The notes beneath the pieces were generated by a model, which saw only the letters and a list, made by a program, of their open reading frames with translations, did not search any database and was not told the DNA's origin. Made by a program: the position numbers and the translations under genes. A DNA stretch of 55,633 nucleotides from Pseudanabaena sp. UWO311 (GTDB taxonomy: Bacteria > Cyanobacteriota > Cyanobacteriia > Pseudanabaenales > Pseudanabaenaceae): assembly GCF_006937785.1 (NCBI RefSeq), contig NZ_SJEE01000035.1:1-55633 (forward strand), read 5' to 3'. Positions 33,560 through 41,859 of this stretch are shown piece after piece (positions within the stretch are counted from its first letter, which is position 1; each line of letters begins with the position of its first letter).

Positions 33560-33608
33560 TTGTTTTCACTGTAAGGATTCATATAGCAAAACCTTACAGT
33601 GAAAACAA
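33560..33608. repeat. Perfect 17-bp inverted repeat, 15-base loop
   Basis: Arms TTGTTTTCACTGTAAGG and CCTTACAGTGAAAACAA. It sits about 130 bases before the GAF gene and might be part of its leader. Confidence 0.8.
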
Positions 33609-33740
33609 AAGTTGCGCTCAAAGTTACGCTTTGTGTCTCATGCGATCAGCAAAACAAGTCGGCTAAAATCCATGGTCTAGATAGCGTAACCCCCTATCTC
33701 AGCAAAGCTAGAAAATATTCGGGGATAGTCGTTCTTACCC

Positions 33741-35813
33741 ATGGATTCTACCCTCTTAGATCAAGTCCGCCACCTATGCCGCGATCGCGCTGCTTATGAA
33801 CACCTCAAAGCTATTTTGGTGCAGCAGGAGCGCGTCCACCAAATGAGCTGGGAAGAGCGGTATGAAAAACTGATAACAGCACAGTCATCAGAAACACAGA
33901 CGGATATTTTTAGCAATATTATTGCTAGAGAAAAAGCACTTGCACAGCTTGCTGATGCTATTCAGCGATCGCCATCTTTAGAGCTAGTTTTACAAATAGC
34001 TGTGCAAGTAGCCCAGAAATTACTGCAAGTGGATCGTGTCGCAATTTTTCGTTGCCATCCTGATGGACGGGGTGAGTTTGCCACTGATGCGATCGCTTCA
34101 GGGTTGACATCTCTTGCCGATATGCCCGAAAGACAGCTTTCATTGGCTCGGCACATGTTCGAGTCAGCTGAGCCAGACCAATCTGCTCAGACCATCGACA
34201 GTATTCGGACTTCTAGTCTGTCGTCTCATATCGTCACTCTGCTCGAACAGATCGGCATTTCATCCTATGCTGCAAACAAGATCTATGCAGGACAAGATGT
34301 TTGGGGCACTCTAGTTGCTTTTCATGGGAGTGTATATCACAGTTGGTCAGAAAGCGATCGCACTTCTCTATCGTTGATTGCAGCACAGATTGGTATTGCG
34401 ATTTCCTTAACTAATTTGCGCCAGCAATCTCAAGAGCTTACTGATGATTTGCAGACTTTACAGATTGAATTAGATAATTTACAACAAACAGTTGCTGAAC
34501 TCGCCGAGAAATCAGCTAAGCCAGAGGTTGATTCGGCTATTGAGTCAGAGATTACTTCAAATACTGAGCAACTCACTGAGTCAACTATTGATGAGCAAAC
34601 CACCACGTCAATCAATCAGAATGTCGTTGAAGAACAGGAAAATAATGCCCTAAATCAAGATTTGGAGACTAATAATTTAGAGATAGAAGTTAGTCTGCAT
34701 GAGAATGATGCAGATGTAGAAGAGAGTGAATTAGAAACAATAATTAGTAACGCTGAAGAAATTACTAGCTTTAGCGACGAATCAATTTCTCGGAATGGAC
34801 TGCCACCCCTTTATTTAGTTCCAGATTCTATATCTCCAATCCCTAGTGTAGATGAAGGAGTAGAGTCTGATGAGACAGCTCTGCTAGATGAGCCAGCGAT
34901 AAATTTCACGCGAGAGGATATCTCCTACGCGATTATGCCTGATGATCTTAAAGTGATTTCAGACATTGCATCTGACTCAGACGAATCAGACCAAGATAAA
35001 TCAGTCCAAGATAAATCAGTAGAGAATTCTGTAGCTGACACAGAGGTGTTTCTTCCAGAGACATTAATATTAGAATCATCTGAGACTGAAAGCTTGGCAT
35101 CTGAAAAAAGCGAATTAGAATCATCTGAGGTGGAAGATATAGAATCGCCAGAATCTCAGCGAGAGATGATTGCTCCAGAGTTAGCTGAAACAGAATTAGA
35201 TGAGATAGAAGCAACAGAGTCTTTCGCATCTGACGAGTTGCAGCCAGAGAACAGCAAAACAGATTTTCAATCTGAAATCCAATCAATGGAGCCAGCAACA
35301 CATGCTCCAGAACTGGTTGAACAAGAATCATTAGAATCAGAAGTCAATGAATCTGAAGTTGAGTCTTCTGAAGTTGAGTCGATGGATGAGTCTCACACTG
35401 GTTTTGATACAACTATAGATTTTTCGCATAATAATGAAGAAGATGAAGAGCCTGCAATCGAACCACAGTTTATGGAAACGATTTTAGAGATTGCGGGTAA
35501 TGATCTTAAAGCAATTGAGTTTTTGTTAAATGTGATTGACTCGTACTTAGAAGAGACCCCTCTACTAGTCCAATCAATCGACAGGGCACTGGCTGTTGAT
35601 GATCGGGCAAGACTATTACAAGCCTTAAATACATTACGCTCAAGCAGCGACTATATAGGCGCGTTGACACTTTCATATCAATGTCGTCAACTTGAATTGG
35701 CGATAAGGGCGAATTATGTCGTGTTAATTTATGCTTGCTTATCACAGGTAGCGATCGAGGCGCAGAGGGCAACTGATGCTCTACGCATAGCGCGATCGCG
35801 CTATGCGTTATAA
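33741..35813 (+). CDS. GAF-domain protein with acidic linker and degenerate Hpt-like C-terminus
   Basis: 690 residues. A short N-terminal helix region (to about 60) precedes a GAF domain (about 70-235: LELVLQIAVQVAQKLLQVDR, DVWGTLVAFHG, SESDRTSLSLIAAQIGIAI). No chromophore cysteine is obvious. A coiled stretch leads into about 300 residues that are almost only Ser, Glu, Asp and Thr. The end (about 575-690) looks like a histidine phosphotransfer domain: FLLNVIDSYLEETPLLVQSI, then ALNTLRSSSDYIGA. In normal Hpt the block is AHTLKGSS, so the phospho-accepting histidine is replaced by Asn. It may be a signalling scaffold. A Ser/Thr kinase gene follows, and the linker is a natural kinase substrate. 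Confidence 0.75.
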   Translation: MDSTLLDQVRHLCRDRAAYEHLKAILVQQERVHQMSWEERYEKLITAQSSETQTDIFSNIIAREKALAQLADAIQRSPSLELVLQIAVQVAQKLLQVDRVAIFRCHPDGRGEFATDAIASGLTSLADMPERQLSLARHMFESAEPDQSAQTIDSIRTSSLSSHIVTLLEQIGISSYAANKIYAGQDVWGTLVAFHGSVYHSWSESDRTSLSLIAAQIGIAISLTNLRQQSQELTDDLQTLQIELDNLQQTVAELAEKSAKPEVDSAIESEITSNTEQLTESTIDEQTTTSINQNVVEEQENNALNQDLETNNLEIEVSLHENDADVEESELETIISNAEEITSFSDESISRNGLPPLYLVPDSISPIPSVDEGVESDETALLDEPAINFTREDISYAIMPDDLKVISDIASDSDESDQDKSVQDKSVENSVADTEVFLPETLILESSETESLASEKSELESSEVEDIESPESQREMIAPELAETELDEIEATESFASDELQPENSKTDFQSEIQSMEPATHAPELVEQESLESEVNESEVESSEVESMDESHTGFDTTIDFSHNNEEDEEPAIEPQFMETILEIAGNDLKAIEFLLNVIDSYLEETPLLVQSIDRALAVDDRARLLQALNTLRSSSDYIGALTLSYQCRQLELAIRANYVVLIYACLSQVAIEAQRATDALRIARSRYAL
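35783..35808. repeat. 26-bp perfect palindrome over the end of the GAF gene
   Basis: Half-site ACGCATAGCGCGA with its exact inverse, centred on a HIP1 octamer (GCGATCGC). It encodes the last residues of the GAF protein. A transcript could form a hairpin here just before the GCGTTGCGC terminator-like hairpin. Confidence 0.85.
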
Positions 35814-35850
35814 AGTAAAGGAGTGCGTTGCGCTCCTCTACTCTACTTTA
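35811..35850. terminator. Hairpin between GAF and Ser/Thr kinase genes
   Basis: TAAAGTAAAGGAGTGCG and the inverse CGCTCCTCTACTCTACTTTA with a small bulge, tip TTG. Same direction on both sides, so it may give partial termination. Confidence 0.7.
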
Positions 35851-35866
35851 ATTGGTTTACCTGCAC

Positions 35867-37534
35867 ATGATCGGCAAAGTGATTAGTGGGAGATATAAAA
35901 TCATCCAAACCCTCGGAAGTGGTGGCTTTGGAGAGACTTTCTTGGCTGAAGACTTGCAGTTGCCTGACCATCAGAAATGTGTGGTCAAACGACTACAGCC
36001 TACTTCTAGAGATACTTTTGTATTGGAAATTGCTAGTCGTTTATTTGAGACCGAGGCAAGGGTTTTACATAAGCTTGGTAGCCACGATCGCATTCCCCGT
36101 TTGTTAGCGCATTTTGAAGAAGATCATCAGTTTTATTTGGTACAAGAGCTGATCGATGGTTATGAGCTTACTAACGAAATCATCTCTATCGAGCGATCTG
36201 CTGATGGCTATCCAGTGGGACGGATGAATGAAGCTCAGGCGCTCGCTTTTTTGATTGATGTACTAGAAACCCTTGTTTTTGTGCATCAACAGGGTGCAAT
36301 CCATCGGGATATTAAACCCGCTAACTTGATGCGGCGGCGTACTGATGGCAAATTAGTACTGATCGATTTTGGGGCTGTGAAGCAAGTGGGAACTGCCGTT
36401 GTCTCTGCTATTGGCTCTACGGTCGCGATTGGTACTGATGGTTATATGCCCAATGAGCAAGCGATCGGCAAGCCTAGACCCTGTAGCGATCTGTATGCTG
36501 TTGGGGCGATCGCAGTTCAAGGTTTGACTGGAGTTGCCCCAAACTTATTGTCTGAGAATATGGAAACAGGTGAATTAGCTTGGCGAAATTCTCCTGACCA
36601 TGCAGCTTTAAAATATCGTGCCAATGTCAGCGATGAATTAGCAACAATCATCGATAAGTTAGTTAAATATGACTTTCGCGATCGCTATCAGTCTGCTGAA
36701 GCTGTACTAACAGATTTACGGAAATTAGCATTGCCAATCGCACCCACAATTTTATCAACGACTATGCAGACTAATTCTCAAGGGTTAGTCTCAGCTTTTA
36801 ATTCTAATGATGATGTTGCCACAGAGGTTTCCTCAAAAGTCTCGGCAATGGATCGCCAACAGTCCAGTACTAAAAACCTTTTAGGGATGATCGCGGTGGG
36901 GATCATATCGGCGATCGCAGTCATGGGTATTGTCATGTGGTTTTGGCTCCGTCCATCGCCCACAATCAAAAATGAACTAAACAAGAATGAAATAAGTATT
37001 AGTGCTGGTTTACCTAGCCCCAAATATCTCTTTCTCTCAGAACGCGCGATCGGCGATCAAGATTTAGCGAATAAGAGTGCTCTTGAGCTAGATATCATGC
37101 GTAATGAAGTATTTGCCCGTTATGGTCGCCGCTTTAAAGATCCTGAATTGCAGTCATATTTCAATATGCAACCTTGGTATAAACCCATCTATGAGCCTGA
37201 TAAATTTCCTGAGGATCTGCTAACTGCAACGGAAATAAAAAATGTGCAATATCTTCGTGATTATCAAGATCGTTTTGCTCGCAACTCTAATAAGTTGCAA
37301 TCCAATCCTACCAATATTTCCAATTCTCTATGTGACTATACAAAACGTCTAATTTCCGATCCTAATCCGCCGATTAATGTCCGTGAAGATGCGGGGGTAG
37401 ATTTTGCGATCGTTGGTAAGTTGGACAATGGCACACAAATTACTGTGCAGAGTGAGAAGCAAGGCTGGCTGCAAATTTCTGCTCCGATTGCAGGTTGGGT
37501 TGCAGCTAATCGCACAAAGCCAATATGCCTGTAA
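35867..37534 (+). CDS. Membrane-anchored serine/threonine protein kinase with YARHG and SH3b domains
   Basis: About 555 residues from ATG 35867 (a TTG at 35852 adds five). The Hanks-type kinase domain (about 1-270) has the glycine loop LGSGGFGETFLAED, the lysine in CVVKRLQ, the catalytic loop HRDIKPANLM and the DFGAVK motif, so it should be active. A membrane helix follows (about 335-360: IAVGIISAIAVMGIVMWFWL). Outside is a YARHG-type domain (ALELDIMRNEVFARYGRRF, DPELQSYFNMQPWYKP) and a C-terminal SH3b domain (INVREDAGVDFAIVGKL), probably sensing cell-wall material. This plan parallels other cyanobacterial SpkA-type kinases with outer sensors. The preceding GAF/Ser-rich gene is a plausible partner. 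Confidence 0.93.
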   Translation: MIGKVISGRYKIIQTLGSGGFGETFLAEDLQLPDHQKCVVKRLQPTSRDTFVLEIASRLFETEARVLHKLGSHDRIPRLLAHFEEDHQFYLVQELIDGYELTNEIISIERSADGYPVGRMNEAQALAFLIDVLETLVFVHQQGAIHRDIKPANLMRRRTDGKLVLIDFGAVKQVGTAVVSAIGSTVAIGTDGYMPNEQAIGKPRPCSDLYAVGAIAVQGLTGVAPNLLSENMETGELAWRNSPDHAALKYRANVSDELATIIDKLVKYDFRDRYQSAEAVLTDLRKLALPIAPTILSTTMQTNSQGLVSAFNSNDDVATEVSSKVSAMDRQQSSTKNLLGMIAVGIISAIAVMGIVMWFWLRPSPTIKNELNKNEISISAGLPSPKYLFLSERAIGDQDLANKSALELDIMRNEVFARYGRRFKDPELQSYFNMQPWYKPIYEPDKFPEDLLTATEIKNVQYLRDYQDRFARNSNKLQSNPTNISNSLCDYTKRLISDPNPPINVREDAGVDFAIVGKLDNGTQITVQSEKQGWLQISAPIAGWVAANRTKPICL

Positions 37535-37627
37535 AATTGCTATATAGTGATTTGCACTGTAAGAAACATTTAAGAATTACTTTCTGCGGTCAAAAGCTCT
37601 AAGAGATCCATGTCAATCCCCCTTGTA

Positions 37628-37730
37628 ATACCAAAACACAAAATGGCGTAGCCATTTTGTGTTTTTAAAACCCTTACATGGTTTTGTTTTTAATTCACAA
37701 AAGCGTAGCCACACTTTTGTGAATTGGTAT
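37628..37730. mobile_element. 103-bp MITE with ATACCAA/TTGGTAT ends (copy 2)
   Basis: Starts ATACCAAAACACAAAATGGC and ends TTTTGTGAATTGGTAT. The length and hairpin order are identical to the copy at 6511-6613. The first 15 bases equal the left end of the IS630-type relic at 48709. Confidence 0.88.
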
Positions 37731-37732
37731 AA

Positions 37733-37912
37733 AGCCTACTGTGTACACACAAGTCTCTCCGTCTTCGTTTCAATGTTCTAAGCCCCCTAAATCCCCCAAT
37801 TCTGGGGGACTTTGAAAGAATTTTATTTTCTTGTTCCCCCAGAATTGGGGGCTAGGGGGCTATTAAATTGTTGCCTTGATTGGGTTTTATGACTTGTGTG
37901 TACAGGTTAGCT
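37733..37912. mobile_element. 180-bp element with GTACACACAAGTC inverted ends
   Basis: Left end AGCCTACTGTGTACACACAA and right end its near inverse (TTGTGTGTACAGGTTAGCT). Inside lies the palindrome AGCCCCCTAAATCCCCCAAT with its inverse (37780-37862), a repeat that occurs by itself in many cyanobacteria. No gene; non-autonomous. Confidence 0.7.
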
Positions 37913-37986
37913 TTTACAAGGGGGGCTGGGGGGATCTAGACAATTCTTAAATGGATTCTAAAATCCCACTTATTTAGATTGATGTT

Positions 37987-38409
37987 GTGACAGAAATTTC
38001 TGATTGGAGCGATATAGAAGCTCAACTCCAAGAAACTAAAGGACTATTAGAAGAAATCGAACAGCGTTTCTTGCAAGTTCGGCGTGATTCGATTAAGCAA
38101 AATGAATTGCAAACGCAAAAGGAACAAATTAGAGAGCAAATTCAAGATATTTCTAGCGATCGCGCAACCAGTAACAAAAATCAAAAAATTCGTCGTAAGC
38201 CTAATTCTCTCAATGAGCGATCTAGCCCCCATAAAGAGGAATTACTCAAGCAATTAGAAGCAGTAGGCGAGCAACTCGAACAAATCGAAGCCGATCTTGA
38301 AAGTCGGCTACTTTCTTGGAGTAGTTTTCGTGAACCTTTTTGGCAAATTGTCCGTTTTGTCGGGATTGGCATCATTATCGGTGTGATTTTGAGAAGCTGT
38401 GCCAGCTAA
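37987..38409 (+). CDS. Tail-anchored coiled-coil protein
   Basis: 140 residues from a GTG start. Residues about 5-110 are charged heptad-type helices (EEIEQRFLQVRRDS, EQIREQIQDISSDR, KQLEAVGEQLEQIEADLESR). The C-terminus has FREPFWQIVRFVGIGIIIGV and ends RSCAS, a single membrane helix that anchors the protein with its coil in the cytoplasm. The FREPFWQ segment is conserved in cyanobacterial proteins of this type; function unknown. Followed by two hairpins. Confidence 0.75.
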   Translation: MTEISDWSDIEAQLQETKGLLEEIEQRFLQVRRDSIKQNELQTQKEQIREQIQDISSDRATSNKNQKIRRKPNSLNERSSPHKEELLKQLEAVGEQLEQIEADLESRLLSWSSFREPFWQIVRFVGIGIIIGVILRSCAS

Positions 38410-38413
38410 AAAA

Positions 38414-38468
38414 TTAGATTTGGGCTGTGCCCAAATCTAGCAAGTAAGGTGGGCTATGCCCACCTTAC
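38414..38468. terminator. Two adjacent hairpins after the tail-anchored protein gene
   Basis: TTAGATTTGGGC-TGT-GCCCAAATCTAG (38414-38440) and GTAAGGTGGGC-TAT-GCCCACCTTAC (38444-38468). Both are perfect stems with three-base loops. Confidence 0.8.
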
Positions 38469-38574
38469 GGAGGCTAATTAAAAAAAATTATTTGGGGTTT
38501 TGAACCTTTTGATCGTGGCGCTTGTCAAAACCCTCGTACAGATAATTAAGCCTTCTCACAAAGGGGAAAATCAA

Positions 38575-39021
38575 ATGTTTCGTAATATCAAAAAATTGTT
38601 GGCGATCGCTTGTGTAACTGTGGCAGTCGGAGCAGTTACAATTCCAAATCTCGTTTCTGCACAAAACACCACCACCCCAAATAGCACCGAAAAACATAAG
38701 CCCCGTGGTGATGGCTGGAAGCAGTTGAACTTGACTGATGCTCAAAAGGCGCAAATTAAGACAATTCGTGAGAGTGCGAAAACTCGTAGTCAAAGTGTTT
38801 TGACTGCTGAACAACGCGCAATCATGGAACAAGCACGTCAATCTGGCGATCGCAAGGGGGTACGCAAGTCTCTGAATTTAACCGATGCTCAAAAGCAACA
38901 GATGAAGGCGATCGCAGAAGACACCAAGGCGCAAATGAAGAATGTCTTGACTCCTGCTCAGCAACAACAACTTGAGCAAATGAAGCAACAACGCCAATCA
39001 AATCGCGGCACGACTCGTTAA
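38575..39021 (+). CDS. Periplasmic Spy/CpxP-type protein with two LTXXQ-like repeats
   Basis: 148 residues from ATG 38575, chosen for the AAAGGGGAAAA ribosome site; an earlier ATG at 38500 lies in spacer. A signal peptide (KKLLAIACVTVAVGAVTIPN, cleavage near VSAQ) precedes two similar helical repeats (LNLTDAQKAQIKTIRES, LNLTDAQKQQMKAIAED), as in Spy and CpxP. Those proteins act as periplasmic chaperones or stress dampers. A Gln-rich basic tail ends the protein. Regulation by envelope stress is typical, but no matching sensor gene is adjacent. Confidence 0.82.
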   Translation: MFRNIKKLLAIACVTVAVGAVTIPNLVSAQNTTTPNSTEKHKPRGDGWKQLNLTDAQKAQIKTIRESAKTRSQSVLTAEQRAIMEQARQSGDRKGVRKSLNLTDAQKQQMKAIAEDTKAQMKNVLTPAQQQQLEQMKQQRQSNRGTTR

Positions 39022-39031
39022 GGAAGTCCTC

Positions 39032-39118
39032 GCTAGCATGACAGGGCAAGCACGGGGGCATTGCCCCTAACTAAACAATTTAGATTTTGTAGGGGCTGTG
39101 CCCCCGTGCCAGCCCTAG
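39032..39118. repeat. Dispersed GC-rich inverted repeat (second copy)
   Basis: GCTAGCATGACAGGGCAAGC and following bases are the inverse of 6715-6751; 39089-39118 is the matching second arm (TGTAGGGGCTGTGCCCCCGT). It fills the spacer between the Spy-like gene and radC. Confidence 0.65.
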
Positions 39119-39174
39119 ACTTTCGCCATCACAGGAATTTCTTCCACGTAACATCAGTTAAAAATCATTTGTTT

Positions 39175-39909
39175 TTATTCTGCTTGGGGAACTTCTTTCC
39201 ATAATGTTGAAGTCTCGCGAATACTGGAAAAGGTTCCATTTCCTAAAATCAAATGATCTAAAAGTGGAATGCTTAGCATTCGTGCTGCTTCTAGTAATTG
39301 ACGAGTAAGCGTTATGTCTTCTGGACTTGGAGATGTATTTCCTGATGGATGATTGTGCGCCACAATTAGACGCACTGCACCGCTTTTGAGAACCTCTCGG
39401 AAAATATCGCGGGGATGGGCGAGGGTTTCTGTCGCTGTGCCGATGGTGATAATGCGTTGGGCGATAATCCGATTTTTGTTGTCGAGCATCACTACGGCGA
39501 GGCGTTCTTGGGGTTGCCACATCAGGTCTTGACTGAGGGCAGCGGCGGCTACCGATGGATCAGTAACCTCGGTTAAGTCTGGAGGCTTGGCATAGAGCGC
39601 TCTCTTCCCTAGCTCGATCGCAGCTAAGATTGCGGTTGCTTTAGCTGGCCCGACTCCTTCTATTTGCATGAGTTCCTGTGGCGATACGTTTTGCAAAGCT
39701 GCGACAGGGTCGCTGGTGCGATCTTTGCCAATGGTTTGTAAGATTAGCTGTCCTAGTCCTACGGCGGAGAGTTTACCTGCCCCCTGACCTGTGCCTAATA
39801 GGATTGCGATTAACTCTGCATTGGATAAGCTGCGAACGCCCTGACTAAGTAATCTCTCGCGAGGGCGATCGCTCTCAGCCATATCCACAATTCGCAGAGA
39901 ATAAGTCAT
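39175..39909 (-). CDS. radC: RadC/JAB-domain DNA-repair-type protein
   Basis: 244 residues. The N-terminal helix-hairpin-helix region (about 15-90) reads [20 protein letters not shown] and [20 protein letters not shown]. The C-terminal JAB/MPN metalloprotease-like domain (about 120-240) has the zinc-binding block [17 protein letters not shown]. Length and motifs are standard for RadC. Its molecular function is still uncertain; it was long linked to DNA repair, and the JAB fold suggests hydrolysis. It is transcribed alone. Confidence 0.95.
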   Translation of the reverse strand: MTYSLRIVDMAESDRPRERLLSQGVRSLSNAELIAILLGTGQGAGKLSAVGLGQLILQTIGKDRTSDPVAALQNVSPQELMQIEGVGPAKATAILAAIELGKRALYAKPPDLTEVTDPSVAAAALSQDLMWQPQERLAVVMLDNKNRIIAQRIITIGTATETLAHPRDIFREVLKSGAVRLIVAHNHPSGNTSPSPEDITLTRQLLEAARMLSIPLLDHLILGNGTFSSIRETSTLWKEVPQAE

Positions 39910-39996
39910 GTAAAGTTGTACCGATTATTGCAAGAAATTTTACTGTATTTTACCGTGATTCTTAGTCAATGCTCAGAAAATAGAGAGATGAACGAT

Positions 39997-40047
39997 CCTG
40001 AGGCAAATTCTCGCAATAGCTCCTCTATTGCGAGAATTTGCCTCAGG
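39997..40047. repeat. Perfect 23-bp inverted repeat with 5-base loop
   Basis: Left arm CCTGAGGCAAATTCTCGCAA plus TAG, loop CTCCT, exact inverse arm. It lies between the starts of radC and the end of the 40137 gene. It may be a terminator for neither; possibly a miniature insertion. Confidence 0.85.
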
Positions 40048-40136
40048 GTTCTAATTAAAAAACTGTCGTCTAAATCTCTAAGTTTTTACTTTTTACTTTC
40101 AAATTTAGGAAGTGGTGGTTGAGCCATAAATACTTT

Positions 40137-41789
40137 CTATGAATCCCAGAAATAAGCACATAGATAGCTAGTCAAAACGGGAACTGGAAATCCAGTTCTC
40201 TGAGATTCAGCATTAGAGATTTGGGGCTGCAAAATAGATTGGCATTGTGGTAAATACTGTTGCTTCTCTGGAGCTTTAGCTTTTAACTGCTTAAGTTGAT
40301 TTACCGTAGCAGGATTGACCGTACTTACTGCTGTCTCAGCCCTTTGTTGGATTTCCACCCATTTTGTGATTTGGTCTAATTCTGCACGATAAGCCTTAAT
40401 GCGTTGCTGAGCATCTCCATATAGCACTGAGTCAGTAGTCACACCCTCTAACTGTTTTAAAGCCATTTGTCGCTTCTCTTGAGCCGACTTCCAAACAGTT
40501 GACTTGTGTGGTGGGTTTTGAGTTGATTTCGCCGCCTCAATTGTGGCATTCTTCGATGACTCAAGATTTTTATTAGCCGCCTGCTCAACATTGATCTTGC
40601 GATCAAACTCAGCAAGTTTTGGACGCAGAGTTGTTAACTCAGCTTGGGCTTCAGCATACAGAGACGCAGGTCGATCAGAGATTTCTTCTAGCTGAGAAAC
40701 GATAGTTTGTAAACGATTGCGCGTTCCTGTGAGCGTTTCTAGTTTCGTAATTTTCTTGGGATTAATATCTTGATTACTAAAGTTCCTTGCATTAGCAAGA
40801 TATTGCTGCTGATTAGAACGATCCCACACTAGCCATCCACAAATTCCGACGATCGCGATCGCACCCACGGCAAAAGCCACAGAGAGAAGCTTAGACTTAT
40901 CTTTAGGGTAAGCAGTTTTTATTGGTTCATTATCGATCTCGACATTAGGGACAGGCTTTTTTTTAGTACGTCTAACTGTGGGTGGTGGTGGCGGCAAAGG
41001 CATTGGCATCGCTGCTACAGTGGGAGACTCAAAGTTGAAGTCTTCATCCGTAACTGAGGAATCAAAGTCAAAGTCTTCATTCTTCGCCGACCATGAGTTT
41101 TTCTCCTCTAAAGGCGATCGCGGTTTTGATTCTTGACTATTTACTTCAAAAGGCTCAGGATCAAAAGACTTTAACTCAAAAGTATCTTGCTGAAGCGACT
41201 CTAAACTAAATGATTGCAATTCCAGATTGTCTAAATCAAAATCCTCAGTCTTAATATTATTAATTTTATCTTTAGTAGTTTCATGGACAGCTTTAGCTTT
41301 ATTAGCGGCTGCTTTTAGATCATTATCGATACTACTCTTAAAACTTTTTAAGTCATCAGGAAGCCCAGACTCAAGATTTTTAGTCTGAATCTCTGTCTCA
41401 TCGCTGTCAGGATGAAATGCTAGATTTTTGATGTTGCTGACATCGTCAAATTCCTCTAAATCTTCAAGATCAAGTTCAATTAGTGGCAAAGGTGGCTTAA
41501 TCTCCGCAGTTTTATGCCATTCTGGATGTTTTGCTCCAGACAACCTACCATAGACAACTAAGCTATCCGCCCCCTCGATCGGTAGCTTATCAATACGGCG
41601 TTTCACAATATCATAGAGAGAGGCATAGTCAACATCATCGCCATCTGCTCTGGTAATCAGAACATGCAACTGAGATTCTTTGCGGCGGATTTGAGTTTTT
41701 ACCTTATAGTTTTGAAGGTCTGCCTCTATCGCAGTGACAATGCTAGCCTCATCCATCTTGAGATCCTCATCCTTGCGTTTCGATCGCAC
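40137..41789 (-). CDS. Single-pass membrane protein with long disordered region
   Basis: 550 residues from 41789, or 539 from the Met at 41756 (MDEASIVTAIEADLQNY), which is more likely. An N-terminal domain (to about 100) with YASLYDIVKRRIDKLPIEGA is followed by an acidic disordered region with phenylalanine-bearing repeats (EDFDLDNLELQSF, DTFELKSFDPEPF), a Pro-rich hinge (MPLPPPPPTV), a membrane helix (about 304-325: LLSVAFAVGAIAIVGICGWL) and a helical periplasmic part of 200 residues. The N-terminal domain resembles one found only in cyanobacterial proteins. Function unknown. It is divergent from nblS, with about 70 bases between them. Confidence 0.7.
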   Translation of the reverse strand: MRSKRKDEDLKMDEASIVTAIEADLQNYKVKTQIRRKESQLHVLITRADGDDVDYASLYDIVKRRIDKLPIEGADSLVVYGRLSGAKHPEWHKTAEIKPPLPLIELDLEDLEEFDDVSNIKNLAFHPDSDETEIQTKNLESGLPDDLKSFKSSIDNDLKAAANKAKAVHETTKDKINNIKTEDFDLDNLELQSFSLESLQQDTFELKSFDPEPFEVNSQESKPRSPLEEKNSWSAKNEDFDFDSSVTDEDFNFESPTVAAMPMPLPPPPPTVRRTKKKPVPNVEIDNEPIKTAYPKDKSKLLSVAFAVGAIAIVGICGWLVWDRSNQQQYLANARNFSNQDINPKKITKLETLTGTRNRLQTIVSQLEEISDRPASLYAEAQAELTTLRPKLAEFDRKINVEQAANKNLESSKNATIEAAKSTQNPPHKSTVWKSAQEKRQMALKQLEGVTTDSVLYGDAQQRIKAYRAELDQITKWVEIQQRAETAVSTVNPATVNQLKQLKAKAPEKQQYLPQCQSILQPQISNAESQRTGFPVPVLTSYLCAYFWDS

Positions 41790-41859
41790 ATATTAAACGA
41801 AAAGTCATACAAATATCCAACAAATATCCAACAATATCCAACCAAATGACTACAAAAAG

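Larger units (their letters stand above)
33260..33740. other. Spacer with two long perfect inverted repeats
   Basis: Holds the 21-bp-stem repeat at 33405-33455 and the 17-bp-stem repeat at 33560-33608. Both are AT-rich. Short open frames here (for example at 33599) have poor composition and are not considered genes. The promoter of the GAF gene probably lies in the last 100 bases. Confidence 0.5.
37535..37986. other. Spacer filled by two small mobile elements
   Basis: Apart from about 90 bases after the kinase gene and 70 bases before the next gene, the spacer consists of a 103-bp MITE and a 180-bp inverted-repeat element standing almost side by side. Confidence 0.7.

Noticed and set aside
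33599-33799. 66-residue frame before the GAF gene
   Set aside because: It overlaps an inverted repeat and the GAF start in another frame, and has no protein-like features.
34948-35331. 127-residue minus-strand frame within the GAF gene
   Set aside because: It is a shadow of the Ser/Glu-rich linker (reverse of GAATCA/TCTGA codons gives Leu/Ile-rich nonsense).
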